This document shows positions 42,508-49,115 of a stretch of DNA of 49,115 bases, piece by piece; the first letter of the stretch is position 1; each line of letters begins with the position of its first letter. The stretch spans positions 1 to 49,115 of the forward strand of contig DASSKO010000160.1 in NCBI GenBank assembly GCA_035690425.1. Direction: 5' to 3'. The DNA is from DASSKO01 sp035690425. Its GTDB lineage: Bacteria > Actinomycetota > Actinomycetes > Propionibacteriales > Nocardioidaceae. A program made the position numbers and the translations under genes. The notes beneath the pieces are model-generated. The model did no database searches and was not told where the DNA came from. It saw only the letters and a program-made list of their open reading frames with translations.

Positions 42508-42783
42508 GTGCAGTCGCGTGACCCCGCCGAAGTGGCCCGGCCTGGTGGCGAGCGGGTCGTCCTCTACGGCCGGCCGGGATGCCACCTGTGCGACGACGCA
42601 CGCGCGGTGATCGCCGAGGTGTGCGCCGAGCTCGGCGTGGCCTGGACCGAGGTCGACATCAGTGCCGACGAGCAGCTACTCGCGCGCTATTGGGAGCAGA
42701 TCCCGGTGACGGTCGTCGATGGTGCGCAGCACGACTTCTGGCGGGTGGACGCCGGGCGGCTGCGCGCAACCCTTACCCGCTGA
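42508..42783 (+). CDS. Glutaredoxin-like protein (DUF836 type)
   Basis: 91 residues from GTG 42508. VVLYGRPGCHLCDDARAVI is a thioredoxin-fold strand with a CHLC redox motif, and QIPVTVVDGAQHDFWRVD contains the cis-Pro (IPVT). This is the small glutaredoxin-like protein found before hemA in actinobacteria (Rv0508 position). CAGACT lies six bases upstream, so the message may be leaderless; the frame is open upstream to a GTG at 42472. The partner is unknown. A Rex-controlled promoter follows 110 bases after its stop. Confidence 0.87.
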   Translation: MQSRDPAEVARPGGERVVLYGRPGCHLCDDARAVIAEVCAELGVAWTEVDISADEQLLARYWEQIPVTVVDGAQHDFWRVDAGRLRATLTR

Positions 42784-42893
42784 CCGGTCGTGCGGCGGGC
42801 GGACCCGACGGGCGCAGCGCCGGGTACCTCGCCGGGCTGGGGGCGCTGTACCACGACGACGCGACGTCGCGCACCGCCCCCCGTCCCACGATT

Positions 42894-42922
42894 TTGTTCT
42901 CGCGTTCACAAACTCTTAGAGT
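42894..42922 (+). promoter_or_regulatory. rex-hem promoter with Rex operator
   Basis: TTGTTCTCGCGTTCACAA (42894-42911) matches the Rex operator TTGTGAANNNNTTCACAA with a perfect right half and a partly changed left half. The same bases start a -35 box, TTGTTC; TAGAGT at 42917-42922 is the -10 box, 17 bases on. Bound Rex would block the promoter of its own operon and of hemA-hemB. The leader to the rex GTG is about 107 bases. Confidence 0.8.
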
Positions 42923-43036
42923 GGTTCTCATCGCCACGCAGGTCGGGCCAGCCACCACGCATGCGCGGCGCAGGAGTCAAGCTCGGGTGTCCTCGACACT
43001 CGCACCAGAGTCCAGTCAGAGCCAGCGAGGAGCACC

Positions 43037-43852
43037 GTGACGTCTTCGCCGTCATCGCGCAATCGGCGGGCTGCCGCCCGGGCCGACCGGCTCGACCGCG
43101 GCATCCCTGAGGCGACGGTGGCGCGGCTGCCCATCTATCTGCGGGCGCTGACCGCCTTGTCCGAGCGGAGCATCGCGACCGCGTCGAGCGAGGAGTTGGC
43201 GAGCTCGGCCGGTGTCAACTCCGCGAAGCTGCGCAAGGACCTGTCCTACCTGGGGTCCTACGGCACTCGCGGCGTCGGGTACGACGTGGAGTACCTGCGC
43301 TACCAGATCGCCCGCGAGATCGGCCTCACCCAGGACTGGCCCGTCGTCATCGTCGGAATCGGAAACCTCGGGCACGCCCTGGCCGGGTACTCCGGGTTCG
43401 CGTCCCGTGGCTTCCGGGTCGCCTCGCTGGTCGACATCGACCCCGCACGGGTGGGCGAGCGGGTCGAGACCTTGCGGATCGAGTCCTACTCCTCGTTGCG
43501 CCGCATCATCGACGAGCACCGCGTGGCGATCGGCGTGATCGCGACGCCGGCCGCTGCCGCACAGCCAGTCTGCGACGACCTCGTCTCGGCCGGTGTCACC
43601 AGCATCTTGAACTTCGCCCCGGCCGTCCTGTCGGTGCCGGACGGCGTCGATGTGCGCAAGGTCGACCTGTCGATCGAGCTGCAGATCCTCGCCTACCACG
43701 AGCAGCGCAAGGCCCTGGCCACCGACCGGGTCGTCGTCGGTCCCACTCCGGACGGTCCCACTCCGGACGGTCCCACTCTGGACGGTGCTGCTCTGGACGG
43801 TGCAGCTCTGGATGGTGCCGTCAAGCCGGCGATGGGCGTGGAGCGGGCATGA
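43037..43852 (+). CDS. rex: Redox-sensing repressor Rex
   Basis: 271 residues from a GTG after GGAGCACC. Rex senses the NADH/NAD+ ratio: NADH binding releases it from DNA. The N-terminal winged helix has TASSEELASSAGVNSAKLRK then DLSYLGSYGTRGVGY, the family's DNA-reading turn. The Rossmann domain has VVIVGIGNLGHALAGYSGF, followed by LVDIDPARVGE and IGVIATPAAAAQPV. The C-terminal 35 residues are an unusual tail of five GPTPD/GAALD pentapeptides made by tandem repeats. It overlaps hemA by four bases. Confidence 0.97.
   Translation: MTSSPSSRNRRAAARADRLDRGIPEATVARLPIYLRALTALSERSIATASSEELASSAGVNSAKLRKDLSYLGSYGTRGVGYDVEYLRYQIAREIGLTQDWPVVIVGIGNLGHALAGYSGFASRGFRVASLVDIDPARVGERVETLRIESYSSLRRIIDEHRVAIGVIATPAAAAQPVCDDLVSAGVTSILNFAPAVLSVPDGVDVRKVDLSIELQILAYHEQRKALATDRVVVGPTPDGPTPDGPTLDGAALDGAALDGAVKPAMGVERA
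43739..43813 (+). repeat. Five 15-base tandem repeats in the Rex tail
   Basis: The unit is GGTCCCACTCCGGAC (two exact copies), followed by three diverged copies ending in GGTGCAGCTCTGGAT. They encode GPTPD, GPTPD, GPTLD, GAALD, GAALD at the C-terminal end of Rex. The unit length keeps the frame. Confidence 0.92.
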
Positions 43853-45132
43853 GTGTGCTGGTCGTGGGCGTGTCCCACCGCTCCGCGCCGGTGTCGGTGC
43901 TCGAGCGGGTGGCGCTGGACTCCGACGGCGTGGCGAAGCTGGTAGCCGACGTCGCCGACTGCGCGCACGTCAGCGAGGTCGCCGTGGTCTCCACCTGCAA
44001 CCGCGTCGAGGTCTACGCAGAGGTCGACCGTTTCCACGGCAGCGTCGAGGCGGTCTCGGCGTCGCTGGCGGCCAGGGCGGGCGAGTCGCGGCTGGAGGTC
44101 GCCCCACACCTCTACGTGCACTACGAGGAAGGCGCCGTCGCGCACCTGTTCGCCGTGGCGGCCGGCCTGGACTCGATGGTCGTCGGCGAGGCGCAGATCC
44201 TCGGCCAGGTGCGGGAGGCGTTGCGGCGCGGGCAGGACGCCGGCTCGGTCGCGACCTCCCTCAACGCGGTGTTCCAGCAGGCTCTGCGAGTCGGTAAGCG
44301 TGCACACGCCGAGACCGACGTCGACCGTGCCGGGCAGTCCTTGGTGACGGTCGCGCTGGACCAGGTCGACGGCGGCCTCGAGGGCCGCCGAGTGCTGATC
44401 GTGGGTGCAGGGTCGATGGCCGGGCTGGCGGCGGCGACCGTGGCCCGCCGTGGTGCCGGAGCGATCGTGATCGGAAACCGTACGCCGGGCCGAGCCGAAC
44501 GCCTGGCCGCCACCTCCGGTGGAGTTGCCGTGCCGCTCGAGGAGCTGCAGCGGGAGATCGCCCGTGCCGACGTGGTGATCTCCTGCACCGGGGCTACCGG
44601 ACTGGTCGTGCGCACCGACCTCGTGGCGCCGCGGCCCACGGACAGTCCGCTGACCGTGGTCGACCTCGCGCTTCCCCATGACGTGGACCCGGCCGTCGCC
44701 GAGCTGGAGAACGTCACCCTGGTCAGCCTGGAGGACCTGGCCGAGCGGCTGCAGGGCGACACCGCGGCCGACGTCGACGCGGTGCGCCGGATCGTCGCCA
44801 CCGAGGTCACCGCGTTCGCGACCGCGCGCCGCGCTGCCCAGGTCACGCCGACCGTGGTGGCCCTGCGCAGCCTGGCCACCGACGTGGTCGACGCCGAGCT
44901 GGGACGACTCGCCGGCCGGCTGCCCGAGCTCGATCCGGTCACCCGCGCCGAGGTCGAGCAGGCGGTGCGTCGCGTGGCCGACAAGCTGCTGCACGCGCCG
45001 ACCGTGCGGATCAAGGAACTGGCCAGCAACCCCACCACGGTCTCCTACGCCGACGCCCTGGCCGAGCTGTTCTCGCTCGACCCCGACGCCGTCAACGCCG
45101 TGACCCGTGCCAACACCAGGGAGGACGGATGA
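43849..45132 (+). CDS. hemA: Glutamyl-tRNA reductase
   Basis: 427 residues, overlapping rex (ATGA). HemA reduces glutamyl-tRNA to glutamate-1-semialdehyde, the first step of the C5 haem route. VVGVSHRSAPVSVLERVAL, the catalytic Cys in VVSTCNRVEVYAEV, VAAGLDSMVVGEAQILGQVR and the NADPH loop VLIVGAGSMAGLAAATVARR are intact, and the C-terminal dimerisation domain ends in ALAELFSLDPDAVNAV. No degradation tag such as a basic N-terminus is seen. Rex control links haem supply to NADH. Confidence 0.98.
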   Translation: MSVLVVGVSHRSAPVSVLERVALDSDGVAKLVADVADCAHVSEVAVVSTCNRVEVYAEVDRFHGSVEAVSASLAARAGESRLEVAPHLYVHYEEGAVAHLFAVAAGLDSMVVGEAQILGQVREALRRGQDAGSVATSLNAVFQQALRVGKRAHAETDVDRAGQSLVTVALDQVDGGLEGRRVLIVGAGSMAGLAAATVARRGAGAIVIGNRTPGRAERLAATSGGVAVPLEELQREIARADVVISCTGATGLVVRTDLVAPRPTDSPLTVVDLALPHDVDPAVAELENVTLVSLEDLAERLQGDTAADVDAVRRIVATEVTAFATARRAAQVTPTVVALRSLATDVVDAELGRLAGRLPELDPVTRAEVEQAVRRVADKLLHAPTVRIKELASNPTTVSYADALAELFSLDPDAVNAVTRANTREDG

Positions 45133-46103
45133 GTGACCCCACGGCCGGGCGCGGGCCCGGCGCCCGTGCGCTGCGGGTGGGCACCCGTGCCAGCGCCCTT
45201 GCAACCGCGCAGTCCCAGCACGTGGCCGACCGGATCACCGAGGTCACCGGCGTCGCTACCGAGCTCGTGGAGGTAACCACGAAGGGTGACGTCGACAGAC
45301 GTCCACTGGTCGACTTCGGCGGTGTCGGAGTGTTCGTGGGCGCTCTGCGCGATGCACTGCTGTCCGACCGCGTCGACGTGGCCGTGCACTCGCTCAAGGA
45401 CATCCCGACGGCCCCCTCCGATGGGCTGGTGCTCGCGGCGGTCCCCGCCCGCACCGACCCGCGCGACGTACTGATCGCTCGTGACGGCCTGACGTTGGGC
45501 GAGCTGCCGGTCGGGTCCAGGGTCGGCACGGGCTCTCCACGACGTGCGGCCCAACTGCGTGCGCTCGGTCTCGGTTTGGAGATCGTGCCGATCCGGGGCA
45601 ACATCGATACCAGGATGCGACTGGTCTCCAGCGGCGAGGTCGACGCTGTCGTGCTCGCTCGAGCGGGGCTCAGCCGCACCGGCCGTCTGGATGCAATCAC
45701 CGAGACTCTCGATCCGCTGCAGATGCTCCCCGCCCCCGGCCAGGGGGCGTTGGCGGTGGAGTGTCGGCGTGCCGAAGGCGGGGCCGACGCCGAGCTCGCC
45801 GTGCTGTTGCAGCAGGCACTCGACGACCCGGCTGCACGCACGGCGGTCAGCGCAGAGCGCAGCCTGCTGGCGACGCTCGAGGCCGGGTGCACCGCGCCGG
45901 TCGGCGCGCTTGCCGAAGTTGCATTGGGCGACCAAGGCGAGGAAGTCTGGCTCCGTGCCGTCGTCGGGGCAGTCGACGGCAGCCAGCTCATCAGGATGTC
46001 CACGACGGGCGCCGTCGCTGACGCGATCGGGCTCGGCCGCGCACTGGCCGAGGAGATGATCGCCGAGGGAGCCGGTGCTCTGGTCGGGGAGCGAGTGCCA
46101 TGA
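45129..46103 (+). CDS. hemC: Porphobilinogen deaminase (hydroxymethylbilane synthase)
   Basis: 324 residues, overlapping hemA (ATGA). HemC joins four porphobilinogens into a linear tetrapyrrole using a dipyrromethane cofactor. RVGTRASALATAQSQHVAD, VAVHSLKDIPTAPSDGL, GTGSPRRAAQLRALGLGLEI, RGNIDTRMRLVSSGEVDAVV and the cofactor Cys in LEAGCTAPVGALAEV are all present. Catalytic Asp is in SLKD. A start some codons later (LRVGTRAS) is possible, as the first 15 residues are low in complexity. It overlaps hemD by four bases. Confidence 0.97.
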   Translation: MSDPTAGRGPGARALRVGTRASALATAQSQHVADRITEVTGVATELVEVTTKGDVDRRPLVDFGGVGVFVGALRDALLSDRVDVAVHSLKDIPTAPSDGLVLAAVPARTDPRDVLIARDGLTLGELPVGSRVGTGSPRRAAQLRALGLGLEIVPIRGNIDTRMRLVSSGEVDAVVLARAGLSRTGRLDAITETLDPLQMLPAPGQGALAVECRRAEGGADAELAVLLQQALDDPAARTAVSAERSLLATLEAGCTAPVGALAEVALGDQGEEVWLRAVVGAVDGSQLIRMSTTGAVADAIGLGRALAEEMIAEGAGALVGERVP

Positions 46104-47905
46104 CTGTTTCTCGCAACACCCGCGGCAACTCCAGGAAGAAGAACGCAGTGACGAGCACCACGGTGTCCAGCAAGACGGCGACCGCCGGCGAGCCAGCGGC
46201 GCGCAAGACGACCTCCGCCAAGTCCAGCATCCCCGCCCGAGCGCGGACCAAGTCCTCCGTCGAGCAGTCTGGTGAGAAGCGCTCCCGCGCCAGGACGGCC
46301 AAGGAGTCGAGGCACCCTGCGGGTTTCGTGTCGTTCGTCGGCGCCGGCCCCGGGCATCCGGATCTACTCACGCTGCGGGCGGTGGAGGTGATCCGTGACG
46401 CCGACGTGGTGGTCACGGAGTCCGCCGAGCACACCGAGCTGCTGCGTGCCGTGGCGCCCGACTTCGATGGTGAGGTCGTCGACGGCGGCTACGGCGAGGA
46501 CGGCCAGCCGCTGACCCACGCCTCCCGGGCCAAGCTCTTGGTCAAGACCGCCAAGGGCGCCACCCACGTCGTCCGGCTGCTGACCGGAGACCCGTGGCTG
46601 TACGCCACCGGCCCCGAGGAGGCGCAGGCCTGCGCCAAGGCGGAGGTCTCGTTCGAGATCGTGCCCGGGGTGTCGTCGGTCACCGGTGTCGCCGCGTACG
46701 CCGGTGTGCCGCTCACGACCCGCACCTGCCGCGAGGTCGCCGTGGTCAACTGCGGGGAGACCAAGGTCGACTGGTCCCGCTACGCCACCGACCAGACGTT
46801 GGTGCTGCTGTCCGCGGTCGGTTCGATCCGCGAGGTCGCCGACGCCTTGATCGCGGCCGGCCGCTCACCGCAGACGCCGGTGTCGATGACCCGGGTGGGC
46901 ACCACCACCGCCCAGCAGACCGTGGTGTCGACGCTGAAGACGGTCTCCGCCGACGCCAAGGCCGCGAGGATGACGCCGCCGGCGATCACCGTCGTCGGCG
47001 ATGTGGTCGACCTGCGCTCGACGCTGTCGTGGTTCGAGACCAAGCCACTGTTCGGCTGGCGGGTGCTCGTACCGCGCACCAAGGAGCAGGCGGCGTCGCT
47101 GTCGCTGCGGCTGCGTGACCACGGCGCGGTGCCCGAAGAGGTCCCGACGATCTCCTTCGAGCCGCCCCGCAACCCACAGCAGATGGACAAGTCCATCCGC
47201 GGGCTGGTCGAGGGCCGTTACGAGTGGGTTGCCTTCACCTCTGTCAACGCCGTCAAGGCGGTGCGGGAGAAGTTCGACGAGTACGGCCTCGACGCACGCG
47301 CCTTCTCCGGACTCAAGATCGCGGCCGTCGGCGACAAGACCGCGGCCGCGGTCGCCAGCTGGGGCATCCGTGCCGACCTGGTGCCGTCCGGTGAGCAGTC
47401 GGCCGCCGGCCTGCTCGCGGACTGGCCGCCCTACGACGACGTGCTCGACCCGATCAACCGCGTCTTTCTGCCGAGGGCGGACATCGCGACCGAGACCCTC
47501 GTTGCCGGGCTGGTCGAGATGGGATGGGAGGTCGACGACGTCACCGCCTACCGCACCGTGCGGGCAGCGCCGCCGCCGCCTGCGACCCGGGAGGCGATCA
47601 AGAGCGGCAAGTTCGACAGCGTGGTCTTCACCTCGTCGTCGACCGTGCGCAACCTCGTCGGCATCGCGGGCAAGCCGCACGCGTCCACGGTGATCGCCTG
47701 CATCGGTCCGGCCACGGCCAAGACAGCGGAGGAGCACGGCCTGCGGGTCGACGTGGTGGCCCCGTCGCCGTCGGTCGAGGATCTCACCGACGCGCTGGCC
47801 GACTTCGGGGCGGCACGTCGCGCCGCGATGATCGACGCCGGTGAGCCGGTGACCAAGCCGTCGGACCGCCGTACCGGGTCGCGGCGCAAGGTAACGTCGA
47901 GCTAG
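46100..47905 (+). CDS. hemD: Fused uroporphyrinogen-III methyltransferase/synthase (HemD)
   Basis: 601 residues. The N-terminal 72 residues are a Lys/Arg/Ser/Thr-rich tail without Cys, Trp or hydrophobic segments. Residues 75-310 are a SUMT/CobA-like domain: FVSFVGAGPGHPDLLTLRAV, LLTGDPWLYATGPEEAQA and IVPGVSSVTGVAAYAGVPLT. Residues 325-585 are uroporphyrinogen-III synthase: RVLVPRTKEQAASLSLRLRD, WVAFTSVNAVKAV, VFLPRADIATETL and VVFTSSSTVRNLV. The fusion is standard in actinobacteria and leads from hydroxymethylbilane to uroporphyrinogen III and perhaps sirohaem. In the SUMT part GDP-E and some other residues differ from E. coli CysG, so its methylation activity is uncertain. It overlaps hemC. 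Confidence 0.95.
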   Translation: MTVSRNTRGNSRKKNAVTSTTVSSKTATAGEPAARKTTSAKSSIPARARTKSSVEQSGEKRSRARTAKESRHPAGFVSFVGAGPGHPDLLTLRAVEVIRDADVVVTESAEHTELLRAVAPDFDGEVVDGGYGEDGQPLTHASRAKLLVKTAKGATHVVRLLTGDPWLYATGPEEAQACAKAEVSFEIVPGVSSVTGVAAYAGVPLTTRTCREVAVVNCGETKVDWSRYATDQTLVLLSAVGSIREVADALIAAGRSPQTPVSMTRVGTTTAQQTVVSTLKTVSADAKAARMTPPAITVVGDVVDLRSTLSWFETKPLFGWRVLVPRTKEQAASLSLRLRDHGAVPEEVPTISFEPPRNPQQMDKSIRGLVEGRYEWVAFTSVNAVKAVREKFDEYGLDARAFSGLKIAAVGDKTAAAVASWGIRADLVPSGEQSAAGLLADWPPYDDVLDPINRVFLPRADIATETLVAGLVEMGWEVDDVTAYRTVRAAPPPPATREAIKSGKFDSVVFTSSSTVRNLVGIAGKPHASTVIACIGPATAKTAEEHGLRVDVVAPSPSVEDLTDALADFGAARRAAMIDAGEPVTKPSDRRTGSRRKVTSS

Positions 47906-47929
47906 CCCGCAAGCGGGGGAGGAGCCACC

Positions 47930-48904
47930 ATGGGTTATCCGCAGCAGCGCCCCCGCCGGCTGCGCCGTACGCCTGCGATGCGTCGGCTGGTGGCGCAGAC
48001 GAGCCTGCAGCCCCGGCATCTGGTGCTGCCGATGTTCGTGCGCGAAGGTGCGCCCGGGCCGGTGCCGATCACGAGCATGCCCGGTGTGGTGCAGCACTCG
48101 CGGGACTCGCTGCGCAAGGCGGCCACGGAGGCGGTCGAGGCCGGCGTCGGCGGGCTGATGCTCTTCGGCGTGCCCGAGACCAAGGACGCCACCGGCTCCG
48201 GCGGCTGTGACCCCGAGGGCGTGCTCAACACCGCCCTGCGTGACGTGGTGGCCGAGGTCGGCGATGACACGGTGGTGATGGCCGACCTGTGCCTCGACGA
48301 GTTCACCGACCACGGGCACTGCGGCGTACTCGCCCCCGATGGGTCTGTCGACAACGACGCGACCCTGCAGGTCTATGCGCGGATGGCGATCGCGCAGGCC
48401 GAGGCCGGCGCCCACCTGCTCGGGCCCAGCGGGATGATGGACGGGCAGGTCGGCGTCGTCCGGTCGGCGCTTGACGCCGCCGGGCACACCGACACCGGCA
48501 TCTTCGCCTACGCCGCCAAGTACGCGTCGGCGTTCTACGGTCCGTTCCGGGAGGCGGTCGACTCCTCCTTGCAGGGTGACCGCCGCACCTATCAGCAGGA
48601 TCCCGCCAACGCCCTGGAGGCGGTCCGGGAGGCGCGCCTCGACGTGGCGGAGGGCGCCGACCTGGTGATGGTCAAGCCCGCGCTGGCCTACCTCGACCTG
48701 GTGGCGGCGGTGCGGGCCGAGGTGGACGTGCCCGTCGGTGCCTACAACATCTCCGGGGAGTACGCCATGGTGGAGGCGGCAGCCGCCCATGGCTGGATCG
48801 ACCGGCAGGCGGCGATCCTGGAGACGCTGACCTCCATCCGGCGGGCTGGAGCGTCGGTGGTGCTGACCTACTGGGCGACCGAGGCCGCCCGGCTGCTGCG
48901 CTGA
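47930..48904 (+). CDS. hemB: Delta-aminolevulinic acid dehydratase (porphobilinogen synthase)
   Basis: 324 residues with GGGGGAGGAG upstream. HemB condenses two 5-aminolevulinates. RHLVLPMFVREGAPGPVPIT begins the family, MADLCLDEFTDHGHCGVL holds the metal-site Cys and His, and the two active Lys lie in AYAAKYASAFYGPFREAV and LVMVKPALAYLDLV. The metal loop has Cys-Leu-Asp-Glu-Phe-Thr and only one further Cys, so it is neither the three-Cys zinc type nor a pure Asp type; Mg2+ or mixed use is possible. It ends the hem operon before a hairpin and an insertion sequence. Confidence 0.97.
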   Translation: MGYPQQRPRRLRRTPAMRRLVAQTSLQPRHLVLPMFVREGAPGPVPITSMPGVVQHSRDSLRKAATEAVEAGVGGLMLFGVPETKDATGSGGCDPEGVLNTALRDVVAEVGDDTVVMADLCLDEFTDHGHCGVLAPDGSVDNDATLQVYARMAIAQAEAGAHLLGPSGMMDGQVGVVRSALDAAGHTDTGIFAYAAKYASAFYGPFREAVDSSLQGDRRTYQQDPANALEAVREARLDVAEGADLVMVKPALAYLDLVAAVRAEVDVPVGAYNISGEYAMVEAAAAHGWIDRQAAILETLTSIRRAGASVVLTYWATEAARLLR

Positions 48905-48931
48905 CGCCGTCCTCCGACCAGCCGGCCCCCT

Positions 48932-48957
48932 CATTTGACCAGGTACCCAGTCAAATG
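48932..48957. terminator. Hairpin after hemB
   Basis: CATTTGAC (48932-48939) and GTCAAATG (48950-48957) pair perfectly, and between them lies the self-complementary GGTACC. The stem can be extended outward by CC/GG pairs (48929-48930 with 48959-48960). There is no U-tract, so it may be a Rho-independent stop without tail or a protein-binding site. It is 27 bases after the hemB stop. Confidence 0.6.
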
Positions 48958-49025
48958 GGGACTTCCCCACCGGTATTTCGGCTCTTCTGACATATCTGTG
49001 GGCGGTTTCCGCATGCCCTGAGTGG

Positions 49026-49096
49026 CGCACGCCGTTCCCTGACTAGGTTTCTGAGCTGTCAAGGAACAGAAACTATGAGCAGGAGAACGGCGTGCG
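49026..49096. repeat. Nested inverted repeats ahead of the transposase start
   Basis: CGCACGCCGTTC (49026-49037) and GAACGGCGTGCG (49085-49096) are perfect 12-base inverted arms; the right arm covers the GTG start. Inside lie GTTCCCTGAC/GTCAAGGAAC (49034-49043, 49058-49067; one mismatch) and GTTTCTG/CAGAAAC (49047-49053, 49067-49073). The structures compete for the same bases and could hide the start codon in long transcripts. Confidence 0.7.
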
Positions 49097-49115
49097 TGGT
49101 GTCAGCCTATGGCGC
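49092..49115 (+). CDS. Start of a probable ISL3-family transposase (cut by window edge)
   Basis: A GTG at 49092 is preceded by AGGAG seven bases upstream and opens VRGVSLWR before the window ends. The start with R-x-V-S-L-W resembles ISL3 transposases, which often begin MR-x-x-x-LW followed by L-G-V-E. Eight residues are too few for certainty; the terminal repeat upstream is the main support. Confidence 0.5.

Larger units (their letters stand above)
48980..49115 (+). mobile_element. Left end of an ISL3-like insertion sequence
   Basis: GGCTCTTCTGACATATCTGT at 48980 onward matches the GGCTCTTC-type terminal repeat I know for ISL3-family elements. It is followed by about 90 non-coding bases with stem-loops and then by the transposase start at the window edge. 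The right end and the 8-base target repeat are outside the window, so the limits rest on one end only. Candidate target bases to the left are GGTATTTC (48972-48979). Confidence 0.6.

Noticed and set aside
46865..49030. A minus-strand open frame of 721 codons opposite hemD-hemB
   Set aside because: It is a shadow of well-supported hem genes and contains no recognisable domain.

Overview
The window is high-GC DNA from a free-living actinobacterium. Lsr2, ClpC with an intact N-terminal repeat pair, DisA/RadA, Rex, a tiny bS22-type ribosomal protein, a BldC-like HTH, many GTG starts and several promoters that look leaderless all point that way. I cannot name the genus. Two stretches match the gene order I remember from Mycobacterium tuberculosis: Rv3603c-panC-coaX-lysS-lsr2-clpC1 with mutY/disA/radA, and Rv0495c-Rv0498-proC-Rv0500A/B-galE2-acyltransferase-serB1-glutaredoxin-hemACDB. 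Most of the window is therefore core chromosome with accessory insertions.

Layout. 1-9.2 kb is accessory and cell-surface related: two sulfotransferase-like genes, an orphan complex I subunit NuoD, a GT2 glycosyltransferase, a DUF2200 gene, an RES toxin with an unusual antitoxin, a broken small membrane-protein gene, a MidA/NDUFAF7-type methyltransferase and a TylF-type methyltransferase. 9.3-18.9 kb is housekeeping: a PP2C phosphatase; DUF2520-panC-coaX (panD is missing from its usual place); an SDR; LysRS; Lsr2; ClpC. 19-29 kb holds a HAF-repeat protein, MutY, DisA, a DUF72 gene, a DUF1326/DUF2182 pair, a Sua5-family protein, a coiled-coil protein and RadA, then the C-terminal stump of an antiporter-like membrane protein. 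29-38 kb holds AlaX, a methyltransferase, a VOC protein, a Cys-rich protein, a TIM-barrel isomerase, TetR with an ABC-2 exporter, proline dehydrogenase, ProC, an SRPBCC protein and a GNAT. 38-42.8 kb holds AcuC, the BldC-like HTH, bS22, an epimerase, an acyltransferase, a decayed HAD-IB phosphatase (serB1 position) and a glutaredoxin-like gene. 42.9-48.9 kb is the rex-hemA-hemC-hemD-hemB operon, read from a promoter that carries a Rex operator. The window ends inside the left end of an ISL3-like insertion sequence.

Themes. Redox control of haem synthesis is readable in the DNA, since the Rex site overlaps the rex-hem promoter. Three gene remnants (7.03-7.27, 28.29-28.81 and 42.0-42.4 kb) show decay in detail, including a 4-bp duplication, an out-of-frame loss of a catalytic motif and a 15-bp repeat expansion. 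The most promising biology is the orphan NuoD close to a homologue of the enzyme that methylates the NuoD counterpart in mitochondria, and the metal-protein-like DUF1326/DUF2182 pair behind a perfect palindrome.
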